Source of the DNA: Gyrodactylus bullatarudis
Lineage: Eukaryota > Platyhelminthes > Monogenea > Gyrodactylidea > Gyrodactylidae
Direction: 5' to 3'
Assembly: GCA_012064415.1 (NCBI GenBank)
Contig: SSNU01000214.1
Span: 62,001 to 126,000 of the forward strand
DNA length: 64,000 bases
The notes under the pieces are model-generated. The model saw only the letters and a list, made by a program, of their open reading frames with translations. It did no database searches and was not told the origin of the DNA. Made by a program: the position numbers and the translations under genes. Shown here one piece after another: positions 1 to 11,720 of this stretch. How positions within the stretch are numbered: the stretch's first letter is position 1; each line of letters opens with the position of its first letter.

Positions 1-1084
1 AAATGACCTATCTAAATATATTTAATTTCACCAAAACTACTTTAAAGTAACTACGAGATTATTATAAAATTGTGTGGATGCAAATATTAATACGAATTAC
101 TGAATTGGGTAGGGATCTGAACAAATAGCTGGATGACAAGCGAATCTTACTATTTAATAGTGATCATAGTGGTTTATCATATACACATGTAGGATTTTAT
201 TTTATTCAAGTTCTGATGCTTAAAAAGACTTTGAGTAGAAAATTAAAATTATTTTTACGAATTACTTTAGAGATTTTGTCGAACCTATCAAAGAATATCA
301 TATGAATATTTTCCTTGCAGATAAAAAATTCTCACCGTATTATACATTGTATAATAATATAATACAAAGTGTTCATTGCTTTTTGATCGCAAATCATTAC
401 ATTTCAACCTAGGATAAAAATTTAACACCCTTTTAGTTGCGCCTTTTATTTTGCTTTTCATTCTTTATTTCACTTAATTTCAGGTTTCTAGTGATCTTCA
501 ATAAAGTTAAAACTTGGGTGGCCAAATGATTAACTTTAGATGAGGTTTTCTCTTTTAACCTCTAATTTCCATATTTTCTTTTAGTAATGTTAGTCATTAC
601 CTTGTTTGTTTTCATTTAAAAATTCAAAGAAAAACTTTTTTTCACAGATAAACATGATTCATCAAATGATTCTCCATTGTAATTTAATCCTCTTAAATCA
701 TTGACTTTGGAACATCTGCTCAGGTAATGCAAATGCTTAATGAATACACTGTTTATTTAGTCATTATTATTGTATAGGCTAAAATAATTGTAATACCCCC
801 TAGATTTTCGAAATATTTTTGAGTCATACTCAAAATGAAATTTAACACTGATTTTTCTTAGACTTGTATTTCTTTTTCAAAATTTTACTCATCTTTTCAT
901 CCTATGAATGAAAAATTTTTTTAACCTGATTTAGAAAATTTTTCTGTCTTCGGATACCTCGTCCAAACATGATTAAAGGGAAAAGCATTATCTTCTCTGA
1001 TAAATAAGAGTTTAGTAAAGTCACCCATGTAGATAGAGTAGTCGAAAATAGATTTCACAAAGGTTTAACCCTTAAAGTCACACA

Positions 1085-1230
1085 GTGCCACTTGAGCAAC
1101 TCATTATTATACATCTAAGTCTAAGAAAATACTTAGTTTATCACCCATTCGATAGGAAATCTATTTAACTCCTGGAATACGCAGGAATCATTCGTCAAAC
1201 TAATGATATACTAATTCAAAGAAAGTTTTC
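1085..1230 (+). repeat. Dispersed repeat, copy 1
   Basis: Shares a patchwork of segments with 3250-3380 in the same orientation, including TTCATTATTAT, CCTAAGAAAAT, GATAGGAAATCTA, CGTCAAACTA and AATTCAAAGAAA. The family is unknown. Confidence 0.45.
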
Positions 1231-1240
1231 ACTGATCACT

Positions 1241-1824
1241 GATCACTATTAATATCTGAGGTAGAGAAGTATTCATATACAATGGGATAATCTGTATACC
1301 TATTTTCCGAAGCTCAAAGAGTCAATTCAAAATGGCAATCTAACTGAATTTACGTGAATTCTTTTCCAATTAGCTTTATTCCATAGAGTTTTTATATAGA
1401 TTTGGCAAAGATCGCAGGAATACAATATTTAAGATAGTGGACACTAAACCATTTTTAAACGATAAAAAAGTTAGTAATTTTAGCTATTTTATTATTTGAA
1501 GCCCGCGGAGCATTGGATTAAGGACCAAAGTCTGAGCCAAAATATTGAGCTAGAAATTGAATACATCATTTTAAATATCACATAAAGAATCACATATTGA
1601 ATTCAATCCGAGGAAGAACAACTCTTAAATTTCATACATATCAAATTTTCATGTTCATGTGTAGAAAATTTTGAGCTTAGAATAGCTATTAATACAGATT
1701 AAACCTTTGATTGACCTATTATTATATTTGAACATATATATATTCATATATTAATATATATATATATTAGTATATTTCATTGTATATGAATACTTCTCTA
1801 CCCCAGATATTAATTAATAGTGAT
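1241..1824. mobile_element. Inverted-repeat MITE
   Basis: The left arm (1241-1284, reading ATCACTATTAATATCTGAGG...) and the right arm (about 1778-1824) are reverse complements over roughly 44 bp with a few indels. The 500-bp interior has no coding capacity. The superfamily is unknown. A fragment of similar sequence (TTAATAGTGATCATAG) occurs near 155-170. Confidence 0.6.
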
Positions 1825-2866
1825 CATACTCCAATTGTTTTTGGATATGTACCTCGAATATCACCTATTATACTTCATCTGACACCTATTGTTTTTGACC
1901 ATTTTACTCACCCTATTTGTATTTACCCCAAAAATTAATTAATGAAAATGAATTTGTTCGGAGTAAATCCTGTTTATGATTATAAACAGACAGTGTTAGT
2001 AATGTTTATTTGACGTGACCTAGCAAAAGTTTCAAGTGCTTCTGTTTTAAATAGGAAAAAATCACGTTCTAGGCTTTGAAATGCATTTGATTCATCAATG
2101 ACATTCTACGATGCAGGTGCTATATATTTTAAAATTTAATTAATCCTGTTAGAAAATCTCTTTAATTGAATCGAAAGTAGGGGAAATGTTAGCTTTGATC
2201 AACCATACCACAAGGTAAAATGGAAAAAATATGATTATTTCTTAAAACCTTGTACTTGCTTCAACGAATTTCAGGTCAAATGTATGAAAAATTAAAGAAC
2301 GTTATTTGTATAATTTGTTTGTACTTGTGTTGTTTGTATTATGTATTATATTCTAGACTCAACAACAAACGTTGATTCCAGTAAAATCAAGGTCCTAGAA
2401 AGTGAATTTTGATCACTCTGAAATCAACTAAATTTCATCAACCTAAAATTTTCAACATATAATTGAAAGTTGAATGAGGGGCAATTTTTTTTTGTTAGAC
2501 GAATTTCTTATATTTATATAAAACTGATAATTACAAAATAATAAAGTAATCTTTGTAGAGGTTTTCGTTCAAAGCAAAATAAATGAAAAATGATGTATAA
2601 AAGAAAAAAAAGAAAGAAAAATGTTCTATCGAATTCATCAAATTGGTGAATTTATTATTGAGTTCTTTAATTTTTCATAAGACATAAATTCCCATCAACT
2701 GTACCTACAGTAAGCTTTTATGAAAATTGTTTTAATAAATTTCATAGAGAATCATTACGTTTTGGTGAAATATTGTGTTTTTGAATACTGTTGAATGAAT
2801 TTGTAAAAATAACATAATCAATGCATCATGGTATTTACACACTTTATGATCCCTGATCATTGATTA

Positions 2867-3229
2867 GGGCGGTCAATTTAGCATATTTTTTATTGGATTC
2901 ACAGTTTCAAAGAATATTTCGAGTATATTAATAAGGATTGAATGATCGAGATTTGCTTTTTTTCAAAACACGCCTATTATGTCTGACAGGTCTTGGTCTG
3001 ATTCAATCCTCAAATAAATATATGATTTGTAAAGAGAGCCTTGAATTCTATCTGCTGATATAAGTGATGTTTACAGATTCCATTGCCATTTTGTAATCGA
3101 ATTTTAAAAATTTTATGAAAATATTAAAAATTAAATATATTTAGAAAGAATAAAATTTTTTGCTTCTGCATATTGATTTAGGTTAGGTTAGAATATCCCA
3201 AAAATTTTAGCATAAATTTGACCACCCTT
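2867..3229. mobile_element. Short non-autonomous hAT-like element
   Basis: It begins TAGGGCGGTCAATTTAGCAT and ends with the inverted match AAATTTGACCACCCTTA. These are the same terminal repeats as in the hAT element at 9046-9816. No coding sequence is seen and no clear 8-bp target duplication was found, so one end may be worn. Another isolated end (TTGGCCGCCCTA) sits near 32960-32974. Confidence 0.5.
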
Positions 3230-3249
3230 ATAGACAAAAGACACATACA

Positions 3250-3380
3250 AAGAAATACTTAAGCAGTTCATTATTATAAAATGTAAGCCTAAGAAAATTC
3301 TTTATTTTTCTCCCATTTGATAGGAAATCTACTTATCATCCGTCAAACTAGTGCCATACTATAATTCAAAGAAAATTTAT
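3250..3380 (+). repeat. Dispersed repeat, copy 2
   Basis: Second copy of the repeat at 1085-1230, directly following the end of a short hAT-like element at 3229. Confidence 0.45.
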
Positions 3381-4505
3381 CTTTTCCAAAAATTCAACTT
3401 TGTTTTAATACGTTTTTAATCTATTTCCCAAAGAGATAGATAAAAAGTAGGATAAATTTTATCGAGTGATCACACCCTCAGAATTCACCAAACCATTGAA
3501 TAGACAAAGTATTGAATGCGATCCAGGAAAAAAAATTCTCTGGGACTTAAGGATAGAAATTTCCAAGGTTCACACAATGAACCTGTTGATCAAAAAAATT
3601 TTAATGTAAAGAAGTTTTAATTGTACTAATCTGCTTAAATTATTATTGTCCACAAAGTACTTTTTATTATCTTTAACCATATAAAAATATAAGAAACTAC
3701 TAATAAAAATATTTTATTTGTTTATAAAGCGCCTGTTTGTATTTCAAGCTGTTCTTGTAAAGAAAATTTTCTCAATTGTTTACTTGGATTTTATAGAAGT
3801 ATTAATTGGAGGTTGGTTTACATTTCTCCACAAGGGTGTGTTGAACTTTATCTTTGAAACCTTTTTGGTGTATTTATGTTTGATCAAGTGAGAATTAACT
3901 ATTATTTTTAGTTCTACTATTCTATTTCCCATTCCAAGATACTATGCTATTCTTATGGGATAATTTTGTTTTTTTAATCATAAATAGAACTATTCTCAAA
4001 AAAGTTTGTAATCTATGATTTTTACAAAAGTCACATTTTATTATTGAGGCTCCAAAATTTTTTAAAGATTTTTTGGAAACCGATTCAAACACACTTTCAC
4101 CGGTTTGTGGAAATATAATGAATTTTCTAGATTATTTCAATTTTTTATCTTTGAGCTGAAAATTTTTATTGGTTTTAAGTTGTGTGAGGAATCAAACGTT
4201 ATTATACAAGATCTTTATTAGACAAGGAAAACGAAAATAGTTGTTGAAATTCTAGGAAACACTTCATTATTGTGTTGAAGTCTACTTCCTATTTTTCAAT
4301 CAGTTTTTAGTACTAGAAATTAATAAATCAGGATAATTCGAGTCCAGTTTATAGTTTTAACTGACGGTTCTTTCAAAAATTGCATAGTGATGATTAGTTT
4401 TTTTGTCTGATGGTGATCTAGAGAAAAATCTTTTGTTCCCTCTTAAAGTTTAAAATCAACAAAAACTTTCAACTCAAAATAAATGATCTCCAATCTTCTG
4501 CCCCA

Positions 4506-4703
4506 GTTACAATTACAACTGAGAACAAAAGTGAAAATCCAGAGAAGTCAACGGTAGTTGATAATCTAATTAAATCTCAGCCCGTAATTAACAGTCTCCA
4601 CACTACTAAGAAGGCTGCATTTGCAGTTGGCAAAAGAGGTAGAAAACGTAAAAGTCTAAGTGGACAACCAACGATGGACAGATACGTGAAAAGGAAACAA
4701 TGA
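4506..4703 (+). pseudogene. Penelope-like element ORF, C-terminal tail
   Basis: 66 codons open to the stop. The end GKRGRKRKSLSGQ-PTMDRYV-KRKQ recurs almost unchanged at 25573-25638. A basic stretch is followed by a PIP-box-like Q-P-T-M-D-R-Y-V. The stop is followed about 105 nt later by the conserved stem-loop at 4809. Assignment to Penelope-like elements rests on the shared 3' architecture with 48541-49052 and 52008-52661, where the GIY-YIG endonuclease is visible. Confidence 0.6.
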
Positions 4704-4805
4704 CCATGGATACTCTAAACCAACCTTAAACCCTCCCCTTCTATGCCCTAGAATGATGTAACCAATCAGAGGATATTATTGATAATCGAATTTATTATAT
4801 ATATC

Positions 4806-4860
4806 TAGCCGGTGTAATAGTCTGATGAGATCCGGTGAAATATAAGCTTTATTACTAAAT
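4806..4860 (+). ncRNA. Conserved Penelope-like 3' stem-loop (copy 1)
   Basis: Stem CCGGT (4809-4813) with TCCGG (4831-4835, one mismatch), enclosing the 17-nt loop GTAATAGTCTGATGAGA, then TGAAATATAAGCTTTATTAC. Same loop and downstream sequence as the copies at 25726 and 31170. About 75 bases later comes the phrase GAAAACATATTCGAAGAAGC, which also recurs at 25820 and reads as ENIFEEA, probably the N-terminus of the element's ORF. Confidence 0.55.
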
Positions 4861-6767
4861 ATCCACTTGACTTCCAAATCCTCTAAATGAGTCTTTCATT
4901 TGAAACTGAAAACATATTCGAAGAAGCTCGGCAGTATTTCCCTAACAAAAAAACAACTGCACAGAATAACTCTAGTTTTAGCTCATACCAATATTCGACA
5001 GTGATTGTCTTGACACGTATTCTGATGAACTGATAATTTAAAAAAATTATTATTAAACGTAGAGGAAAGAAAAGTTAGTTAATAAGAAGATCTTAAAAAT
5101 CAAAATTTGATCACTTTGATATAAGATATTTAAAAAAATATTTTCTTCGTCACGTGAAAGTGAACTAGATTCCAAAAAAATCCTGATCAAAGTCGATTTC
5201 TTGATGAAAAAATTGAGAATTAAAAAAAATCCCATTTTCATATTAACTAGGTGTACAATTTACGATTCTCGCACATTCAGCGTCTACTACTACTCTAAAT
5301 CATTCATATGACTCCAATTTTAAATTACAGGGCTAAATGTAATGCATTTACTTCACAGTAGTAGAAAGTTTCATTTGATTGAATGAATCAGTATCCATAC
5401 TCTTAAGCTTGTGCAAATAAAGATAGGGGCATCTGTTCTGCTGCATTGTCCAGTATCGTAATCCGGAAACTGTTGATGTCTGCTACACAAATGTTACCAT
5501 TCTATCTGTATGATATACTCCTCAAACATGAAGAGATATGTATACTATACGTGAATAGAACACATTGTGTAGGAGACATACTTGAAATTAAAAATGAATC
5601 ATCAGTCTTTTCCCTAGCAGGTATCTCATTAATTTATAATTTCGATGTTTTACCACCCATCTTCCCATAAGTGTGGGGAAAAATGTGATATTTCTCACAT
5701 GCTCATTTTGCAAATGGATTCGAATAGATTACTCAAATCTTCGATTAGATGAAATGATAGATTGATGATTTAATTTCTTATTTTAATAGCTGGGCGAGCG
5801 CTTAGTCCTATATTTCCGCTTAATTCTTCAAAAAAATTCATCAATAAGTTCATATATTTAAAGAAAATATGGTCTTTTTGAATCTCAGGTTGGCGCTAAA
5901 TTTCGATATTTTCGAAATCAACAAAAAATTTGATTTTGGTTTTCTAAGAAATATGAGTTAATTATAGGAAAAATTCTCTTTTCGATTAATTCCCTAATCA
6001 TTGTAAGCTATCTAGGCAACAAATCTGTCAAAGGAAAAATATAAATACAATACAAAGTACACAGGAATTCTTAGTAATACATGCGTAATCTTTCTTTGAT
6101 GACAAGAAAATAATAATTCGAGCAAGATGATGAAGAAGAAAGAAAAAAATTATAACCCACCCCTCCCCTATTACCATTAACTACAAATTCTGTTGGCAAG
6201 TAAAAAAAACAAAAAAATTATAAAAGGAATGTCTCACTTTCAGACACAAACGATGGTGATTCATTAAATATATTAGCCAGCAGTGGAAAAACAAGATGAA
6301 AAAGTTGCCTCATCTTAGGTATCTACACCAGGAGACAATTCTACATTGTAAATTATCATATTACTTTGTCTTTTAGAGGAACTATAGAAGAAACATTCTT
6401 CATAGAATATCATAAGTATCAATGGTTTTTTTTAAATTCAACCAAAGACCAGAAAATGTGTTACAGGAAAAAGAGGGAGAGATGTGAAGAACAGCTTTAA
6501 GGACTTGAGGAAGATTACATTTTGTAGAAGACTGGTTTTGAAAAAAACTTTCTCTCCCTCTCCAGTCAGTGGAAGACGTGTTGCTAAGGGAAAATTACCT
6601 TCTGGCAAAGTTTTTCACTTGTTTAGAAATAATAACAAATAAATTTAAATTCAATATAATCCACTTGAGTTCTTTTTTTTATTTAAACAGAAAACAATGA
6701 AGAAATTCAAATTTCCATTTGAGTAGCAAGATTGATTTCTGAATTGAAACTAGCTGGTTGAATTTAA
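4860..6767. other. Gene-free stretch
   Basis: Nothing coding is recognised. Pieces of the foldback family occur at about 5100-5270 (right-arm type, ending CATATTAACTAG) and near 5870-5940. A 74-codon frame at 5446-5670 lacks an ATG start and resembles nothing known to me. Confidence 0.5.
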
Positions 6768-7094
6768 CCCTAGAGTACCCAAAAAATAAACTTACTAATC
6801 TTACCATTGGGGTAATAAATACCCCATCAAATAAAATAAGAATATTTTACTAAATGGAGCGATAATGAGTTTGGACTCTAGTAATAATAATTTTACTAAA
6901 TATTTAAAATATATTCAAAAATTTTTGCATATCATTAATGAATGGTCTTTACAAACATGAGTATCACACTTGGTACATGTTCGGGTCGTTTTCCTATCGT
7001 TTGCTCTTGGACAAAGTGAACATCTCATAGCAGTTGATTGTACGATTTTCTGATGAGAGTTTACTTCTTTTGCAAAACCAATAAAAAATTTCAT
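6768..7094 (-). mobile_element. piggyBac-type transposon end with transposase tail
   Basis: The left boundary is TTAA (6764-6767) followed by CCCTAGAGTACCC, the classic piggyBac insertion site and terminal repeat form, with an inner palindrome GGGGTAATAAATACCCC. On the minus strand the transposase tail (6915-7094) runs into this end. No opposite terminal repeat was found to the right, so the copy is truncated. Confidence 0.7.
6915..7094 (-). pseudogene. piggyBac transposase C-terminal Cys-rich domain
   Basis: 59 codons and a stop. It contains MRCSLCPRANDRKTTRTC, then TKCDTHVCKDHS: the spacing C-x2-C, RKT, C-x2-C, VC-x2-H is the zinc-binding C-terminal domain typical of piggyBac transposases. 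The catalytic DDD part is absent upstream (at higher coordinates), and an in-frame stop precedes the ATG, so this is a remnant. Confidence 0.72.
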
Positions 7095-9037
7095 CTACTG
7101 TCTGTCATTAGACTTCTTCGAAATTTTCGAAAAATTTTCCTTTTCAAGAGAAAGTTTCTCTTAGATTCGAGTTATTTCTCTTAACTTGCTTGTGGGATCC
7201 TTCAAAATCAGAACAAGAGTAAATCTTGCGTGAATTTCGTAATAAATTTAAACAAAATTTAATTAATGACAAAATGGTTTCCATGTCTAATATATTGTGA
7301 AAATTAAAGTTAAATGGGTAGTAATTTACAAGTACATTATTAGTATTGTGCTTAAAATTTTTAAGAACCATTTTGAGAATAAGAATTCTGCAGGACCCTG
7401 CTTCAAAAAAGGAAGTTCCTTGTGAATTCAGAATCAATAATAATAATAACAATAACAATAATTGAGAGTTTTTGATAGTAGGATATCCTGCGATAAAAAT
7501 CGTGTTTTTAAAAAACTTCTCATCTATGACCATACTAGATTTTTTGTTTGAAGGCAATTGAGTTTTTCGAATAAAATATTTAAAGGTTCTCGTATTCTTT
7601 AGAATAAAATTTTAGTTTTCCTTATTCAGTTTATAAATTTCCGTTTTTCCAAGTTTCCGTTTCTATTTCTCATGCATCCAGACATTTAAATTGACTTTGT
7701 TACATATTTTACACTTACATTTCTGCTTTCAACGCCCTCAACAGACTTTTCCCCCTCTCCTTCACTAGCTAGTTTATTCTTTAGGCTTTATAGTTGAGTC
7801 TGTTGGCCATGATATTTACACATTTTCATTTCATGAGTCAATGTTCCAAGAAAATAATTTTTTGTGTATCAAAATCACTCAAGGCGTTAATCAGGAAATG
7901 TCATTCCCGTTGTTTTTCACAAGGTCATACTGTTTTTCATCCATATAACTTATATAATAAAAGATTTTGATAAACTCTCTCTTTCTTTTATTTTATAGGA
8001 ATTTGATTTGGATATTTGGCTGAATATTTGATAGGAACTATGAAGTTATATTGTTGCTATAATTGAATCTTTATATCAGATGTACTAGAATTTGACGAAA
8101 TTTTCCAAAATCTCCAAGTATTTTAACATCATCCCACCAAATATCGGTCCAAAATATCTTTTTATGTTTCTGTAATCAGATAAACAAAATAATGAAAATT
8201 CTCAAATAAAAAACTTTATAATTTTGCATTTAACCCTTAGCCAATAAAAGAACCTTATGCATTGAATAGAGAAAAATAGCAGAAATCATTGTTTTAGGAT
8301 ATGAACAAAGTCCGGGATTAAGTTTGAAGAGACCCAGAGAAATAAATTAAATTTAATTTGTTTGTTCTTAAATCTTCCTCACCAATCGAGACTAAAGATT
8401 GGAAAATAACTGACACTACCAATATATCTGACAATAGTGAAAAATATAGAAAGTAAGTTATTGTAAAATTAAAAAAATTCTAATTGTAAATTTGAATCTT
8501 TGAGTGTTTGAATCAACAAATATTCCAAATTTTTGATCAAGTTCAGATGAAGAAAGCTCTCCCACTAGTTATTAAGGAGACTAATTCTGTATAATATTTT
8601 CAATATTCTTTGAAGATTTCAATAAAATTTTAGATTTTAAGACGAATTAGTGGAAGGAATGATAGAAACTTCAAATCCTTTCTCAAAACTTGGTGAAAAA
8701 TAGTTTATCCGATAACGTCCTCACATACTCATGACCTAGCTGCTTTCAGTCTGTCTTGATGACACTAATGCTTTATAGATTGAAGAGGGATGCTTTTTAT
8801 GATTCTTATTCAATAGTCATTTCTCATTTTATTAGCGTGTACTTTTCATTGTAAACTTTGGTTATTCATGTAATGAATTATTACTAATAATTGAGTATTA
8901 AGCAACCAGATATACCAAAAATAGCTAATATAATAGATATTAGTCTTATTAGATAATAAATGGGATTACATTTCGAGTCAAATCACAGTTTTTAAGCAAA
9001 GTTATTCGAAAAATCGCCAATTGTTTGAAATAACTGA
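7095..9037. other. Gene-free stretch
   Basis: AT-rich, with an AAT/AAC trinucleotide repeat at about 7434-7462. The minus-strand frame at 7144-7557 owes a run of Leu to this repeat and is judged not to be a gene. No domain or element was recognised. Confidence 0.5.
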
Positions 9038-9045
9038 CCAATAAC

Positions 9046-9816
9046 CAGGGCGGTCAAAAATATGCTAAAATTTTTGGAATATATTCTTTTTAAATATTCT
9101 CTAATCATCTAAAATATTATAAAAAATATGCTAAATTAAAAGCTTTTCAAAGAAAGAAAAATACTTTATTTAACTTGTTCGAGTGAATAAAAATTTATTT
9201 TGCCATTACGAAAGTTTCTGATATCTGTGAGCACATTCTTTAGCATTGAAAAGCTCCTTTCAACGTCGCAACTTGTGAATTGAAATTTTTATCAGAGAGC
9301 TAATTTCATAAGATTTCATATCATAAAAAATAATAAAATCCACATTGGAAACAGTGAAAAAATCGATTCAGGCTTAATTTTTCCTGAGTCTAATTAAAAT
9401 GTGATCTTTTATTTTTAAAGTATCATAGTCGAAACTAATTTTGCATAAATTCTCAAAATAGTCTTTTATAGTTGCTCCAATTCCTTTTACCTATATCTTG
9501 AGAAGATATCATCGAATAGGATAAGGAGATTTTTCAACCAATAATATTAATTTGAGACTTGAATTAAATTTTGATTTTCACCAAGATAAAAAATTAAGGG
9601 CTTGTGTCAAAAAAATCAACAATCCCTATGAAAATTCTCATAGTTACAGATATATGCTAAGAATATTTTTTATTCAAAATCTGATAAAATATTCCAAAAT
9701 ATGCCTTTTTATATTCCAAACCAGACAAGATGAAAAAAATGATAGAAGATTTTGACTAATCTCACTACTGTGAGTTCAATAAAAAAATATGCTAAATATT
9801 CATTGTGACCGCCCTA
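9046..9816 (-). mobile_element. hAT transposon, decayed, with 8-bp target duplication
   Basis: Target duplication CCAATAAC at 9038-9045 and 9817-9824 flanks terminal repeats CAGGGCGGTCA and TGACCGCCCTA. The 8-bp duplication and the [CT]AGGG terminus are diagnostic for hAT. The 771-bp copy keeps only part of the transposase on the minus strand (9166-9285), so it is internally deleted and immobile on its own. Confidence 0.88.
9166..9285 (-). pseudogene. hAT transposase dimerisation domain remnant
   Basis: About 39 codons ending in TAA. The sequence TSCDVERSFSMLKNVLTDIR matches the C-terminal hAT dimerisation motif (SCDVERSFS-x-LK). Further upstream minus-strand sequence (to about 9510) contains short readable pieces such as KGIGATIKDYFENLC, broken by stops. 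Confidence 0.8.
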
Positions 9817-9896
9817 CCAATAACTGACTATTTATTTTTGCTTGAATTTCATTTTTTCAGAAAAACATTACTGACCGTGTCAGTTGTTTTCCAATG

Positions 9897-10595
9897 TAAA
9901 GCTAATTGATATGAAGTTGGGAATCTATGATTTTTACAGAAATCTCGATATTTTCATTAAAAATTCGAGTTTGTTAAAGATTTTTTGGAATCCTACTCAT
10001 GTCGCCCTCTTCTACCATTCGAAGAAAAAAAATTATTTATATGAAAAATATGGCTATTTTTCAAATTCCCATTTGGCGCCAAAATCCCATTTTTTCGAAC
10101 TTTGAGCTGAAAGTTTTTGTTGATTTGAAAGTGGGAGACTGATCGAAAGAGTTTTTTTCTGGATCAAGATTAGACAAGAAAATCAATTCAACTGCATCCG
10201 ATCTTATGCATAACCTCATTATCGTTTGGGATCTGAATTTCGATTTTTTGATCATTTTAACTACTTGAAATTTTGATAATTCGGAAACTTTTGATAATTT
10301 GACGGTGCTTTTTATCTTCATTATCTAATCTTGAGGCTGAAAATCTATTTTTGATCACTCTGTCACTGTCAAATCATAGAAAAATTTCAGCTCAAAGTCC
10401 GAAAAAATGGGATTTGGGCGCCAAATGGGAATTTGAAAAATAGCCATATTTTTCATATAAATAATTTTTTTCTGAATTTTTTTTTCGAATGGTAAAAGTG
10501 GGCAACATGAGTAGGTTCCAAAAGATCTTTAACAAATTCGAATTTTAGATGAAAAAATCGAGATTTCTGTAAAAATTATAGATTACCAACTTTAT
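9897..10595. mobile_element. Foldback element, subfamily E (copy 1)
   Basis: Two arms of about 260-300 bp are reverse complements with scattered differences. The left arm starts TAAAGCTAATTGATATGAAG; the right arm ends in the complement (ACCAACTTTATA). Shared inner landmarks include TTGGCGCCAAAATCCCATTT and its complement. No protein is encoded. Related copies lie at 24419-24850, 56843-57521 and 58978-59580. Confidence 0.75.
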
Positions 10596-11167
10596 AATCG
10601 AGACCATAATACATTTCTAAATAATTTCAACTAACATATTATATCATCCAATATATTGATGATATCATTATTATTCATTCTACATCGAAGAATAAAATCA
10701 AATTTTTTAATTAGTAGTTCATTTTACTCATCTCCAAGGAATGTCATCTCAATGAAGGGAAAGAAGAATTTTCGGATTCCTACTTCTACGTGAGAAAATG
10801 AATGAAATTATGCTTCAAAAACAATAAGCAATTCATGACGTTTCTCAGCAATCTGGGCATATTGAGTAATACTATTCAACGCTGACTTGTTATACCAAAG
10901 CTAAACAAGATGGTAATTTACTAATTTTACGAAGAATTCAATATTTTACTCCGGAAATTCAGGAAAAAATATTTTTATGGAAAAGTCATCTTGGGTATAT
11001 TCTGAAAATTCATAATCTCAGACATGTTGTGTAAAAAATTAGCTCTCTAGTTCACCAAATAAGGAAGTTCCAAATTCGATTGAAAAATAAAATGAGTTGA
11101 TTAAACAGATCAGAGAAATTATAATTTTGAACCAAGTAGTTCTTCAGGGAGCTGTTCGGCATAGATT

Positions 11168-11514
11168 GACTATAACGTTGACTATGTTGTCTTCTGGCTT
11201 ATATTAGTCTATCTGTAGAAAAAGGGAGAGAAAGGTGTAGTATTTCTTAAAGAATAAGGATTATAAAAAATTACAGTGATTGTAATTGTAATCAGAATTA
11301 TTAGAGTAATATAATTCATCACTTGAAAGAAAATTAAAATTAGAATTAAAAACACTTAGATTACCCTGATAAAAATAGTTTGGACTCACACAATATTTCG
11401 AATACATGTCGTATTCTTCTTCTGGCGTGAGATTTTTCAAAAAACTTAAGATACTTAAAACCTTGTGTGCCAGAAGACAACATAGTCAGGTAGCAAGCGA
11501 ATAACGTTATAGTC
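11168..11514. mobile_element. MITE with about 35-bp terminal inverted repeats
   Basis: The left end is GACTATAACGTT then GACTATGTTGTCTTCTGGC. The right end is the complement of GACTATAACGTTATTCGCTTGC followed by TACCTGACTATGTTGTC; the left copy lacks about 15 bases of this. One arm recurs at 33851-33887. The interior is non-coding. Confidence 0.65.
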
Positions 11515-11720
11515 AGATCAGAGAAAATTCATAATCGATTTTTATTGTGAACAAAACATAGTTGACCTTACTAATTATTAGACTTGGATGAAATTTCGTA
11601 AAACTGATGAAACCGCCTGTAATTTTGTTTAAATAATCTTTGAGCTATTTATAAATCATTCCACCATGTCTGGCTGAGTCAACTCTTTAAATTATTCTTG
11701 TATCATATAAACAAATTTTC

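Larger units (their letters stand above)
1..4505. other. Gene-free AT-rich stretch with element remains
   Basis: No coding region is recognisable on either strand. It contains the inverted-repeat element at 1241-1824, a dispersed repeat pair (1085-1230 and 3250-3380), a short hAT-like element (2867-3229) and a worn foldback-family copy around 3998-4200. An AT microsatellite lies at about 1733-1780. Confidence 0.6.

Noticed and set aside
4809..4840. Canonical hammerhead ribozyme
   Set aside because: CTGATGAG and GAAA are present, but I could not form consistent stems I, II and III in all copies. The stem supported by covariation encloses CTGATGA, unlike a hammerhead, so only a structured motif is claimed.
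5446..5670. 74-codon + frame
   Set aside because: No ATG start and no known family. A possible GT donor follows, but nothing joins to it.
7144..7557. 137-codon minus-strand frame
   Set aside because: Contains a Leu run made by an AAT/AAC microsatellite and has no recognisable motif.
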